This document shows positions 1 to 8,869 of a stretch of 64,000 bases of DNA, in pieces. A program made the position numbers and the translations under genes. The number at the start of each line of letters is the position of its first letter. Within the stretch, counting starts at the first letter, position 1. Origin of the DNA: Chloroflexota bacterium (GTDB taxonomy: Bacteria; Chloroflexota; Anaerolineae; UBA4142); assembly GCA_016223105.1 (NCBI GenBank), contig JACRPR010000091.1, positions 1-64,000 on the forward strand. The letters run 5' to 3'. The notes beneath the pieces are model-generated. The model worked only from the letters and a program-made list of their open reading frames with translations, searched no databases and was not told the DNA's origin.

Positions 1-627
1 GTCGGCGATGATCGCGCACTGCTCGATGCGATTCGCCGCAAGAATGTGCCAGAGTTGGCGCGCTTGCTCGACGCGTTCGATCTCGATCCCGCGCGCAAAC
101 GCGCACTCGCACAATTGCCAACGTTGTGGGGTAGCGCCGATGTGTTGGATCGCGCCGCGTGCATCAATGACGACGCGCGCGCGGCGGTCGAGCATTTGCG
201 CGCGGTGGTCGCGCGCTTGAACGATTTCGGTTTCGCCGATCACATCACGCTCGATCTCGCGGAAAATCGCGGGATGGAGTACTACACCGGCATTTTGTTC
301 GAGGGCTTTGTCGAGGGGCTGGGTTTTTCCGTCGCGAGCGGCGGGCGGTACGATAATTTGCTCGCGCATTTCGGACACAACATCCCGGCGGTCGGTTTCG
401 CGATTGGGGTGGATCGCGTATTGACCGCGCTCAAGCCGCGCGTCAGCATCGCGCCGGATGTGATCGCGCAAACGTACGGTGCGCGCGTTGCCGATGCGCG
501 TGCGCGCGGGCAGATCGTCGAAGTGGATATTTTGAATCGCGCGGAAAATGATCTGCGCGAGTACGCCCGCGTGCGCGGCGCGCGCGAAATTTGGTTGCGC
601 GATGGACGCGTTGAGGGAGTGCGATGA
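1..627 (+). CDS. hisZ: ATP phosphoribosyltransferase regulatory subunit (HisZ, class II aaRS-like), 5' truncated by window edge
   Basis: Frame open from base 1; HisS/HisZ-like motifs (GMEYYTGILFEGF, ASGGRYDNL, AVGFAIGVDRV); overlaps hisG start. Confidence 0.85.
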   Translation, partial: VGDDRALLDAIRRKNVPELARLLDAFDLDPARKRALAQLPTLWGSADVLDRAACINDDARAAVEHLRAVVARLNDFGFADHITLDLAENRGMEYYTGILFEGFVEGLGFSVASGGRYDNLLAHFGHNIPAVGFAIGVDRVLTALKPRVSIAPDVIAQTYGARVADARARGQIVEVDILNRAENDLREYARVRGAREIWLRDGRVEGVR

Positions 628-1244
628 TCACCATCGCATTAGCTAAAGGTCGCTTGCTCGAACCGTCGCTAAAAATTTTTGAAACGCTCGGTTACGACAC
701 GCGCGAGATTCGCGAGTCGCGCAAACTCGTTGTGGAAAATCACGGCGCGCGATTTTTGTTGGCAAAGCCAATGGATGTGCCGATCTATGTCGAGTACGGC
801 GCGGCGGATGTCGGCATTGTGGGGCAGGACGCGTTGCGCGAGAGCGGTGTCAATGTGTACGAGCCGCTCGCGCTCGATTACGGACATTGCCGCTTGATGG
901 TCGCCGGCAAGCCGGACTATCGTGATGCCGAGTGGCGCATGATCGCGGGCTTGCGCGTCGCGACGAAATATCCGCGCATCGCGCAAAAATTTTTCGCGGC
1001 GCGCGGTCTCTCGGTCGAGATCATCGAGGTGTACGGCTCAGTCGAACTCGCGCCCGCGGTCGGGCTTGCGGATTTGATTGTGGATGTCGTTGACACCGGG
1101 CGTACGCTCCGCGCGAACGGCTTGATCGAACTCGACCAGGTTTTAACATCACAAGCCGCGTTGATCGTGAATCGCGCATCGCACACGTTGCGCGCGGGGG
1201 AGATTCGTGAGTTGATCGAGAAGATCGAAAATCGTAATTCTTAA
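624..1244 (+). CDS. hisG: ATP phosphoribosyltransferase, short form
   Basis: ITIALAKGRLLEPSLKIFE..., VGIVGQDALRE, DLIVDVVDTGRTLRANGL. Confidence 0.95.
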   Translation: MITIALAKGRLLEPSLKIFETLGYDTREIRESRKLVVENHGARFLLAKPMDVPIYVEYGAADVGIVGQDALRESGVNVYEPLALDYGHCRLMVAGKPDYRDAEWRMIAGLRVATKYPRIAQKFFAARGLSVEIIEVYGSVELAPAVGLADLIVDVVDTGRTLRANGLIELDQVLTSQAALIVNRASHTLRAGEIRELIEKIENRNS

Positions 1245-1312
1245 TTCGTAATTCAAAATTCATCTGCGCGTCCAAGCCGAATTACGAATTACGAATTAAG
1301 AATTCCGAATTC
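1230..1312. repeat. heptad inverted array (AATTCGT/AATTACG words), hisG-hisD gap
   Basis: ATTCTTAATTCGTAATTCAAAATTC opposite GAATTACGAATTACGAATTAAGAATTC. Confidence 0.85.
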
Positions 1313-1322
1313 AGAGGTTGCC

Positions 1323-2645
1323 TTGATTCCAATTATTTATGGCACACACGCCGGGCGCGAAAAAATTTTGAAACAGCGCGGGTACGCGGAAAAAGAATAT
1401 CCGCAAGCATTGTTGGAGAAATTACACAAAACGTTTGGCGAAACGTTGACGCCGGAGCAAGCGGTCGCGCGCATCTTGTTCGATGTTCGCGCGCGCGGCG
1501 ATGACGCCGTGCGCGAGTGGACGCGCACATTTGATCGCGTCGAACTCGCGCACATTCGAGTTACCCAAGACGAAATTGACGCGGCGTACGCGGAAACGCC
1601 GGTCGCAGTGCGCGATGCGATGGAACTCGCCGCGTCGCGCATTCGCGTGTTCCATGAAAAACACAAACCGAAATCGTGGATTGATTGGCAGGCGGGTAGC
1701 GCGCTCGGTCAACGGATCATTCCGCTCGCGCGCGTCGGCATTTACGTCCCAGGTGGAACCGCGCCACTGCCATCGTCGCTGTTAATGTCCGCGATTCCCG
1801 CGCTCGTCGCTAGCGTGCGCGAGGTTGCAATCGCGACGCCGCCCAAGATCGCGCCCGCGATTCTCGCGGCGGCAAAAATCGCGGGCGTCTCGCGCGTGTA
1901 CGCGATGGGCGGCGCGCAAGCGATTGCCGCGCTCGCGTTCGGCACCGCGTCGGTCGCGCGCGTGGATAAAATTGTCGGCGCGGGCGGATTGTTCACGACG
2001 CTCGCGAAAAGCCAGGTCTTTGGCGCGGTCGGGATTGATGGTTTGTACGGTCCGACCGAAACGATGCTCATCGCGGACGATTCCGCGAATCCCGCGTGGG
2101 TCGCGTCCGATTTGCTCGCGCAAGCCGAACACGATGTACTCGCAACCGCAATCCTCATTACCACTTCGCAATTATTCGCGAACCAGGTCGCGAATGAAAT
2201 CGAAAAACAAATCGCGCATCTCTCTCGAATCTCTATCATCTCTCAATCTCTCTCTTCGCAAGGCGCGATCATTGTCGTCGAAAATTTGGATGAGGCGATG
2301 GAACTTGCGAACGCGTTTGCGCCGGAGCATTTGTGTTTGTTGATTCGCGATGCGTGGAACTGGGTCGGCAAAGTGGAACACGCGGGCGGCATCTTTGTCG
2401 GTGAGTGGACGAACGAGGCGCTCGGTGATTACGTGATCGGTCCGAGTCACATTATGCCGACGGCTGGCACCGCGCGATTTTCGTCGCCGCTGAACGTGAA
2501 CGATTTTGTGAAAATCACGAGCGTGTTCAGCGTGAGCGCGCGCGAAGCACACGATCTAGGCGAACGCGCGGCGATTCTCGCGGAGACGGAAGGGTTGACC
2601 GCGCACGCGAGCGCGATTCGGAGACGGATGATCCCAAATATGTGA
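1323..2645 (+). CDS. hisD: histidinol dehydrogenase (TTG start)
   Basis: VGIYVPGGTAPLPSSLLMSAIPA, GAQAIAALAFGT, GPTETMLIADD, NEALGDYVIGPSHIMPTAGTARF. Confidence 0.95.
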   Translation: MIPIIYGTHAGREKILKQRGYAEKEYPQALLEKLHKTFGETLTPEQAVARILFDVRARGDDAVREWTRTFDRVELAHIRVTQDEIDAAYAETPVAVRDAMELAASRIRVFHEKHKPKSWIDWQAGSALGQRIIPLARVGIYVPGGTAPLPSSLLMSAIPALVASVREVAIATPPKIAPAILAAAKIAGVSRVYAMGGAQAIAALAFGTASVARVDKIVGAGGLFTTLAKSQVFGAVGIDGLYGPTETMLIADDSANPAWVASDLLAQAEHDVLATAILITTSQLFANQVANEIEKQIAHLSRISIISQSLSSQGAIIVVENLDEAMELANAFAPEHLCLLIRDAWNWVGKVEHAGGIFVGEWTNEALGDYVIGPSHIMPTAGTARFSSPLNVNDFVKITSVFSVSAREAHDLGERAAILAETEGLTAHASAIRRRMIPNM

Positions 2646-2659
2646 TGGAGGAATTGGCA

Positions 2660-3544
2660 ATGAACCTCTTCGCAAGTTTTCACAACGAACAAGGCAGAAA
2701 ATTTCTTGATCAGGGCGTTTTGGAAAAAGCCGAAGCAGCTTTTCGCAAGTCGCTTGATCTATCGCCAAATTCATCGGCAACTTGGTACAACCTGGGCTTG
2801 GTTTACAAAAAGCAAAGAAAATGGAACGTGTGTCTTGAATGTAATCAACGTGCAACTCAGTTGAATCCGCGAGACGAAGCCGCTTTGTGGAATCTGGGTA
2901 TTGCGGCTACGGCTTTGTCTCAATGGAATCTCGCGAGACACGCTTGGAAGAAATGCGGAGTTGAAATACCTGATGGTGATGGTGAGTTGACAATGGATTT
3001 GGGACCGGTTCCGATTCGATTAAACCCGGATGATTCGGGAGAAGTGATTTGGTGCTCACGGATTGATCCTGCCCGCGCGATTATTCGCGGTGTGCCGTTG
3101 CCAAGTTCATGTCATCGTTTTGGCGATGTATTACTTCACGATGGCGCGCTAAACGGATTTCGAATTATTAACGGCAATAAAATTCCGGTTTTCGATGAAC
3201 TTGAATTACTTGAACCATCCAAATTTTCTACGTTTCAAGTCGCGGTGACTGCGGATTCGCTTGACGACATTCATGCGCTAATTGAATTGGCTTTTCAACA
3301 AAATATGGGGGCAGAGGATTGGTCAACCATCAGACCGCTCTGCAAGGAATGTAGTGAAGGTACTCCACATGAGCATCCAGAAGATCAATTTCAACCTCAA
3401 GCCGAAAGGCGCATTGGCATTGCCGCGATGAGCGAAATGGAACTCGATGAAATTTTAGAGAGTTGGCTCATTAGCCATCCCACCGCTCGATTAATCAGTG
3501 TCAACTGTGTTTTGAAAAGTTGGAACGATCGGGTAGGTGAGTGA
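2660..3544 (+). CDS. TPR-repeat protein, unknown function, inserted in his operon
   Basis: TPR motifs (AEAAFRKSLDLSPNSSATWYNLGLVYKKQRKWNVC...); GGAGG upstream of ATG 2660; visibly lower GC than neighbours. Confidence 0.75.
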   Translation: MNLFASFHNEQGRKFLDQGVLEKAEAAFRKSLDLSPNSSATWYNLGLVYKKQRKWNVCLECNQRATQLNPRDEAALWNLGIAATALSQWNLARHAWKKCGVEIPDGDGELTMDLGPVPIRLNPDDSGEVIWCSRIDPARAIIRGVPLPSSCHRFGDVLLHDGALNGFRIINGNKIPVFDELELLEPSKFSTFQVAVTADSLDDIHALIELAFQQNMGAEDWSTIRPLCKECSEGTPHEHPEDQFQPQAERRIGIAAMSEMELDEILESWLISHPTARLISVNCVLKSWNDRVGE

Positions 3545-3641
3545 TGTTCCACAATCGGAAAGACCAGCAAGACAGCCGCGCGTAGGTGCGGAATGTTCGC
3601 AAAGACAATTACGATTGTCGCTCAATGGAAGGAAAAGCATA

Positions 3642-4139
3642 ATGCGATGGAGTAAATTGAAAACAACAATCGAAAATCACTTTGCCGCTTCAGTGATCGG
3701 TCGTGTCGCGTTACACGCGACGCGGTATCGCCAAGCACACGATGACGAGGGAAGAGGGTGGATTACTGTTGACAGGAAAGAAGCGTGGAACTTGTGCACG
3801 TTTCGATATTGGCGCGCGCTCTATGAAACAAAGGAAAAATTTGATACAGAACCGGACGTTTCCGCTTGGGAAGCATACTATCTCAGCGCGGCAGAGATAG
3901 AAAAACAAGGCATTCTTTCTCTCGAAAGATTTTACATTACGCTCGAAGACTATAACAATCTTTCCATCAAGCAAGCGCTTGATTCGAAAAGTGTTCTGAT
4001 CCAAGCGTTAGCGATGTTGGACAAACGGCTTGGGAAACGGAGATTGCGTTCTCTTCAACTTGTACCTGACGCGCATCCGATGGTTCGATATTTTTACACA
4101 TTTCGATTGAAAGCCGAAGGCATAGATGGCAATTCTTGA
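3642..4139 (+). CDS. conserved hypothetical (SF0329-like family)
   Basis: MRWSKLKTTIENHFAASVIGRVALHATRYR...DDEGRGWITVD resembles this family from memory; overlaps hisC start. Confidence 0.6.
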   Translation: MRWSKLKTTIENHFAASVIGRVALHATRYRQAHDDEGRGWITVDRKEAWNLCTFRYWRALYETKEKFDTEPDVSAWEAYYLSAAEIEKQGILSLERFYITLEDYNNLSIKQALDSKSVLIQALAMLDKRLGKRRLRSLQLVPDAHPMVRYFYTFRLKAEGIDGNS

Positions 4140-5280
4140 CCCTACCCAACTCATCCGCGCCGACCTCAGCGATTTTCCGCCGTACTCGATGGGGCACGTT
4201 CCGCTCGCGGATTTGGATCATCTCGTCAAATTAGATTTGAACGAGAATCCGTACGGCGCGTCGCCCAAAGCAATTGCCGCGCTCGCGCAAATGCGACACT
4301 ATCATCGCTACATCGGTCAAGACGAATTGCGCGCGGACATTGCGCGTTACGTCGGCGTGGATGCGGATCACGTCGTTGCGAGCAACGGCGCGGACGAAAT
4401 CATTGACCTGGTGCAACGCGTCTTTATTAATCGCGGCGACGCGATTGTGGATTGCCCGCCGTCGTTCGAAATGTACGCGTTCTTTGCGCGCGTCAACGGC
4501 GCGCGCATCATCAGCGTCCCGCGGCGCGATGATTTTTCGATTGATGTGGAAATGATCGAGTCTGTCATTGCGAGCGAAGCGAAGCAATCCCCAACGCGCG
4601 GATCGGAGATTGTTTCGTCGCGCGATCCTTCGACTCCGCTTCGCTCTGCTCAGGATGCGCTCCTCGCAATGACAAAGTTACTCTTCCTCACCAGACCCAA
4701 CAATCCCGACGGCGGCATCACCGCGCACGCGGACATTGAACGTTTGCTTGCCTTGCCGGTGATCCTGGTATTGGACGAAGCATACGCGGAATTTGCCGGC
4801 GAGAGTTACGCGGCGCGCGTGCCAACGCAATCGAATCTGATCGTTCTGCGAACGTTCAGCAAGTGGGCGGGGCTGGCGAGTTTGCGTGTCGGTTATTGCA
4901 TCGCGCCGAAAGTAGTCGCCGCGAAAATTTTGCAGATCAAGCCGCCCGAAAATGTGAACGCCGCCGGCATCGTCGCCGCGCGCGCCTCGCTCGCGGATCG
5001 CGATTACTTGATGGACAACGTGCGCCGCATTGTCGCGGAACGCGAACGCTTGTCCGGCGAACTCGCGCAGGTCGGATTTTTGCAACCGTTGCCGAGCCAC
5101 GCGAACTTTCTCTTGTGCCGCGTGATCAATCGCGACGCCAAAGCGATTCAAACCGCGCTCGCGCAACGCGACATTTTGATCCGCGCGTTCAAATCGCCGC
5201 GTCTGTCCGATTACATTCGCATCGCGGTCGGCACGCCGGAGCAGGATGCGGTGTTGTTGAGCGCGTTGGGGAATTTATGA
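4126..5280 (+). CDS. hisC: histidinol-phosphate aminotransferase with in-frame palindromic insertion
   Basis: LDLNENPYGASPKA, SNGADEIIDLVQRVF, RPNNPDG, VLDEAYAEFAGES, RTFSKWAGLASLRVGY. Confidence 0.93.
   Translation: MAILDPTQLIRADLSDFPPYSMGHVPLADLDHLVKLDLNENPYGASPKAIAALAQMRHYHRYIGQDELRADIARYVGVDADHVVASNGADEIIDLVQRVFINRGDAIVDCPPSFEMYAFFARVNGARIISVPRRDDFSIDVEMIESVIASEAKQSPTRGSEIVSSRDPSTPLRSAQDALLAMTKLLFLTRPNNPDGGITAHADIERLLALPVILVLDEAYAEFAGESYAARVPTQSNLIVLRTFSKWAGLASLRVGYCIAPKVVAAKILQIKPPENVNAAGIVAARASLADRDYLMDNVRRIVAERERLSGELAQVGFLQPLPSHANFLLCRVINRDAKAIQTALAQRDILIRAFKSPRLSDYIRIAVGTPEQDAVLLSALGNL
4564..4673. repeat. palindromic element inserted in frame in hisC
   Basis: GTCATTGCGAG...CTCGCAATGAC perfect 11-bp ends. 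Confidence 0.85.
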
Positions 5281-5286
5281 TTGTTG

Positions 5287-5370
5287 ATGGAGGTTGGAAA
5301 TTGGATGTTGGAGATTAGATTGTTTCGCGTCCGACTTCCAATTTCCAACTTCCAACCTCCAACTTCCAAA
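5287..5370. repeat. heptad inverted array (GTTGGAA/TTCCAAC words), hisC-phosphatase gap
   Basis: GGAGGTTGGAAATTGGATGTTGGAG opposite CTTCCAATTTCCAACTTCCAACCTCC. Confidence 0.85.
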
Positions 5371-6005
5371 TGCCCAAACTTTATCTGATCAAACACTCGA
5401 TGCCCGAACTCGATCCGAACGTGCCTGCACCCGATTGGCATCTCGGCGAATTGGGGCGTGCGCGGAGTGAACTGCTCGCGCGCAAATTGTCCGCGTATCC
5501 GCTCGATGTGATCGTGAGCAGTGTCGAGCCGAAAGCAATCGAGACCGCGCAGATCGTCGCGGCGCGCTTGAACAAGCCGCACGAAATCGCGCAAGGATTG
5601 CACGAGCACGAGCGGCGCAATGTGCCGTTTATGCCGCGTGCAGAACTCGAAGCGCGCGTCGCGGAATTTTTCGCCAAGCCGAGCGAGTTGGTGCTGGGCA
5701 GTGAAACCGCGAACCAGGCACACGCGCGCTTTGCGAACGCGATCCATCGCGTGCTCGAAAAATATCCGCAAAAAAATATCGCGGTCGTCGCGCACGGCAC
5801 GGTGATTTCGCTTTTCGTCGCGCGCACACAACCGATGCCGTTTGAATTTTGGAAGCGGTTGGGTCTGCCGTCAATTGTCGTACTCGATGTTGGATGTTGG
5901 ATATTGGAAGTTGGATATGCCACATCAAGTCAAACTATCCAACATCCAATTTCTAATTCCCAATTCCCAATTACCATCCAAGAGGTGATCGAAAATGTCG
6001 AATGA
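5370..6005 (+). CDS. histidine phosphatase superfamily protein with KHS instead of RHG; C-terminus runs into heptad repeats
   Basis: [10 protein letters not shown] at N-terminus, [22 protein letters not shown]; lies between hisC and hisB. Confidence 0.8.
   Translation: MPKLYLIKHSMPELDPNVPAPDWHLGELGRARSELLARKLSAYPLDVIVSSVEPKAIETAQIVAARLNKPHEIAQGLHEHERRNVPFMPRAELEARVAEFFAKPSELVLGSETANQAHARFANAIHRVLEKYPQKNIAVVAHGTVISLFVARTQPMPFEFWKRLGLPSIVVLDVGCWILEVGYATSSQTIQHPISNSQFPITIQEVIENVE
5886..5979. repeat. heptad inverted array, 3' end of phosphatase ORF
   Basis: GATGTTGGATGTTGGATATTGGAAGTTG opposite CTATCCAACATCCAATTTCTAATTCCCAATTCCC. Confidence 0.85.
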
Positions 6006-6522
6006 ACGCGCCGCAACCGTTGAACGCAAAACAAAAGAGACCGCGATCGCGATCACGTTGAATCTCGATGGCGCGGGCAACGCGGACATTGCAACCGGCG
6101 TGCCGATCCTCGATCATTTGCTTTCGCACGTCGCGGTGCACGGGCTTTTCGATTTGCACATTCGCGCGACCGGCGATCTTGACATTGACGCGCATCACAC
6201 GACTGAAGATGGGCACGCGTACGTGCCGATGGATGAAGCGCTCGCGCTCGTCGCGATTGATTTGAGTGGTCGCGCGTACGCGGTGATCGACGCGCCATTC
6301 GCCGCGCCGATGATCGGCGCATTGCCCGCGAGTTTGATCGCGCATTTTTTTGAATCGCTCGCGACGCACGCGCGGATGAATTTGCACGCGAAAATTTTTT
6401 ACGGACGCGACGATCATCACAAAGCCGAAGCGATGTTCAAAGCGCTCGGTCGCGCGCTCGCAATGGCTGTCGCGTTCGACGCGCGGCGCGTGGGAATCGC
6501 TTCGACAAAAGGAACTCTGTGA
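5995..6522 (+). CDS. hisB: imidazoleglycerol-phosphate dehydratase (monofunctional)
   Basis: [48 protein letters not shown]. Confidence 0.95.
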   Translation: MSNERAATVERKTKETAIAITLNLDGAGNADIATGVPILDHLLSHVAVHGLFDLHIRATGDLDIDAHHTTEDGHAYVPMDEALALVAIDLSGRAYAVIDAPFAAPMIGALPASLIAHFFESLATHARMNLHAKIFYGRDDHHKAEAMFKALGRALAMAVAFDARRVGIASTKGTL

Positions 6523-6530
6523 GATTTATG

Positions 6531-6600
6531 ATCTTCGATTTCTGATTTCTGATTTGAGCGTCGCACAGAAAATCAGAAATCAGAAATCGAAAATCGAAAA
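6531..6600. repeat. heptad inverted array (TTCTGAT/AATCAGA words), hisB-hisH gap
   Basis: CGATTTCTGATTTCTGATTTG opposite AAAATCAGAAATCAGAAATCGAAAATCG. Confidence 0.85.
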
Positions 6601-7250
6601 TGGTGAATATGATCGCGATTATTGATTACGGTATGGGCAATCTCCGTAGCGCGTTGCGCGGCATCGAAAAGGTCGGCGGCGCGGCGCGGATCATTCAATC
6701 GCCGCGCGAAATGATTGGCGCGCGTGGAATCGTTTTGCCCGGCGATGGCGCGTTCGGGCAAGCGATGATCAATTTGCGCGCGGCGGGATGGATCGATCCG
6801 TTGAAAAACGCGTGCGTGGCTGGCGTTCCATTCCTGGGAATTTGCGTTGGGATGCAATTGCTGTTCGAGACGAGCGAAGAGATGGGACAACACGCAGGGC
6901 TGGGAATTTTCGCGGGCGCGGTCAAACGCTTTCCGCGCGGACTCAAAGTTCCGCAGATGGGTTGGAATCAATTGCACATCGTAGGGGCGGATCACTCTGA
7001 GCGGAGCGAAGCGGAGTCGAAGAGTGCGTCCCTCCTGCGCGATGTTCCAAACGACGGTTACGCGTATTTCGTGCACTCGTACTATTGCGCGCCGCGCGAT
7101 TCATCCATCACGCTCGCGACGACCGATTATGGAATTGATTTCGCGTCCATTGTCGGACGTGCGAATGTCTTCGGCACACAATTCCACCCAGAGAAAAGCC
7201 AGGTCGTCGGATTGAAAATCCTGGAAAATTTTGTGACGCTGACAAAATGA
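6600..7250 (+). CDS. hisH: imidazole glycerol phosphate synthase subunit HisH with in-frame palindromic insertion
   Basis: IAIIDYGMGNLRSA, GICVGMQLLFE, VPQMGWNQLH, GTQFHPEKSQ. Confidence 0.93.
   Translation: MVNMIAIIDYGMGNLRSALRGIEKVGGAARIIQSPREMIGARGIVLPGDGAFGQAMINLRAAGWIDPLKNACVAGVPFLGICVGMQLLFETSEEMGQHAGLGIFAGAVKRFPRGLKVPQMGWNQLHIVGADHSERSEAESKSASLLRDVPNDGYAYFVHSYYCAPRDSSITLATTDYGIDFASIVGRANVFGTQFHPEKSQVVGLKILENFVTLTK
6981..7036. repeat. GTAGGGGCGGATCACTCT...AGAGTGCGTCCCTCC element inserted in frame in hisH
   Basis: Imperfect inverted repeat inside ORF; encodes VGADHSERSEAESKSASLL. Confidence 0.75.
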
Positions 7251-7326
7251 TTTTCGATTTTGGATTTGCGATTTTCGATTGGGAAGCGTAAATCCAAAAT
7301 CAGAAATCAGAAATCAGAAATCGAAA
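7251..7326. repeat. heptad inverted array, hisH-hisA gap
   Basis: TTTTCGATTTTGGATTTGCGATTTTCGATT opposite AATCCAAAATCAGAAATCAGAAATCAGAAATCGAAA. Confidence 0.85.
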
Positions 7327-8055
7327 ATGATTATTTTCCCCGCGATTGATTTACGCAATGGACGCGTCGTGCGTTTGCAACAGGGGCGCGCGGATGCGGA
7401 AACCAAATACAGCGACGACCCCGCGCAAATCGCGATGCGTTGGCAGAGCGAAGGCGCGCAATGGTTGCACGTCGTCAATCTCGATGGCGCGTTCGGCGAA
7501 GCATCGTCCGCGAATCTCCGCGAATTGTCGGGAATCATTTCGATTGCAAAAATTCCGGTTCAATTCGGCGGCGGCTTGCGCGATCTAACGAGCATCGCAA
7601 CCGCGTTTGAACGCGGGGTCACGCGCGTTGTGATCGGCACGGCGGCAATCGAAAATCCGCAACTCGTGTCCGATGCGATTGCGCGATTCGGCGCGGATCG
7701 GATCGTTGTCGGGATTGACGCGCGCGATGGAATGGTCGCGACGCGCGGTTGGGTCGCGCAATCTCAGGTTAGCGCGATTGATCTCGCGATTCAAATGCGC
7801 GCCCGCGGCATCACGCGCATCGTGTACACCGACATCACGCGCGATGGAATGTTGCGCGGGATTGATGCAGATGCGATGGCGCGCCTCGCGCGCGCCGCGA
7901 ACGTGCGCGTGATCGCCTCGGGCGGCGTCGCAAACGTGAACGATGTGATCGCATTGCGCGCGCACGCGGAAATCGAAGGCGTGATCATCGGGCAGGTGTT
8001 GTACACCGGCGCGGTGATGTTGAAAGAGGCGATTGAGATCGCGCGCATTTTTTGA
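7327..8055 (+). CDS. hisA: ProFAR isomerase
   Basis: MIIFPAIDLRNGRVVRLQQG, VQFGGGLRD, YTDITRDGML, ASGGVANV; start placed after heptad repeat. Confidence 0.95.
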   Translation: MIIFPAIDLRNGRVVRLQQGRADAETKYSDDPAQIAMRWQSEGAQWLHVVNLDGAFGEASSANLRELSGIISIAKIPVQFGGGLRDLTSIATAFERGVTRVVIGTAAIENPQLVSDAIARFGADRIVVGIDARDGMVATRGWVAQSQVSAIDLAIQMRARGITRIVYTDITRDGMLRGIDADAMARLARAANVRVIASGGVANVNDVIALRAHAEIEGVIIGQVLYTGAVMLKEAIEIARIF

Positions 8056-8094
8056 CCCCCGCGCCACCGCGCGATATAATAATCGCGGAGGTGC

Positions 8095-8868
8095 GTGATG
8101 ACATCGCAACAGAAAAACATTTTAACCGCGCTCGTGTTCGGAAACATTGTGCTGTTTTGTTGTCTGGCTCCCGCCGGATATTTCGTGGTCAGTCAACCGG
8201 CTGGCACAGACCCGGTTCAATCGGCAATGACGACCGTGCAAGCGTTTTTACCGGCAACGCCGACGCGCCGCGCGACGCTGACTCCCACTCAACCCCCGCC
8301 CACTTTGCCCCTCGAACCGGGTTGGAAACTCGCCGTCCTTTCGGCGGACAAATTCGCGATTGCTTCGCCGCCATCCTGGGAAATCAAAACGCTCACGCCG
8401 ACCAATCTCGCCGCGCAAATTGACGAACTCGCGAAAAAGAATCCGCAACTCGCAAGTTCGCTCAAAGGTCAATCCGCCGAGTACGTCGCCAAGATCAAAT
8501 TCATCGGTTACGAAACAGCCACGAGCGTCGTGCGCGAAGGATTTATGCCGAACGTGAACGTGATTCACAATGTCGAAAAATCCGATCTCACGCTCGAGGA
8601 TTGGATCAAAGCGTCGGAGAAAGAACTCGCGCAGTACAAACCCAGCATCCGGCGCGTGAGAGGATCGGCGGGCGAGATGGCGGAAATCAAATTTACTCTG
8701 CCACTGAAAATCGCGAACAATCAAACCGTGAACCTGGCATCGGCGCAGTATTTGATTTTACGCGGGCGCGATTCGTACGCGATCAGTTGCGTGCATCTCG
8801 ACAAGCAAGCCGCGACGTTCGCGCCGATCTGCGAAAAAATCGGATTGAGTTTTCGTTGGGCGAATTGA
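8095..8868 (+). CDS. hypothetical secreted/membrane-anchored protein
   Basis: N-terminal hydrophobic segment, GGAGG upstream; no recognised domain. Confidence 0.6.
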   Translation: MMTSQQKNILTALVFGNIVLFCCLAPAGYFVVSQPAGTDPVQSAMTTVQAFLPATPTRRATLTPTQPPPTLPLEPGWKLAVLSADKFAIASPPSWEIKTLTPTNLAAQIDELAKKNPQLASSLKGQSAEYVAKIKFIGYETATSVVREGFMPNVNVIHNVEKSDLTLEDWIKASEKELAQYKPSIRRVRGSAGEMAEIKFTLPLKIANNQTVNLASAQYLILRGRDSYAISCVHLDKQAATFAPICEKIGLSFRWAN

Positions 8869-8869
8869 A

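Noticed and set aside
7279-7326. N-terminal extension MGSVNPKSEIRNQKSK of HisA
   Set aside because: Translated heptad repeat; authentic HisA start MIIFPAIDLR immediately follows
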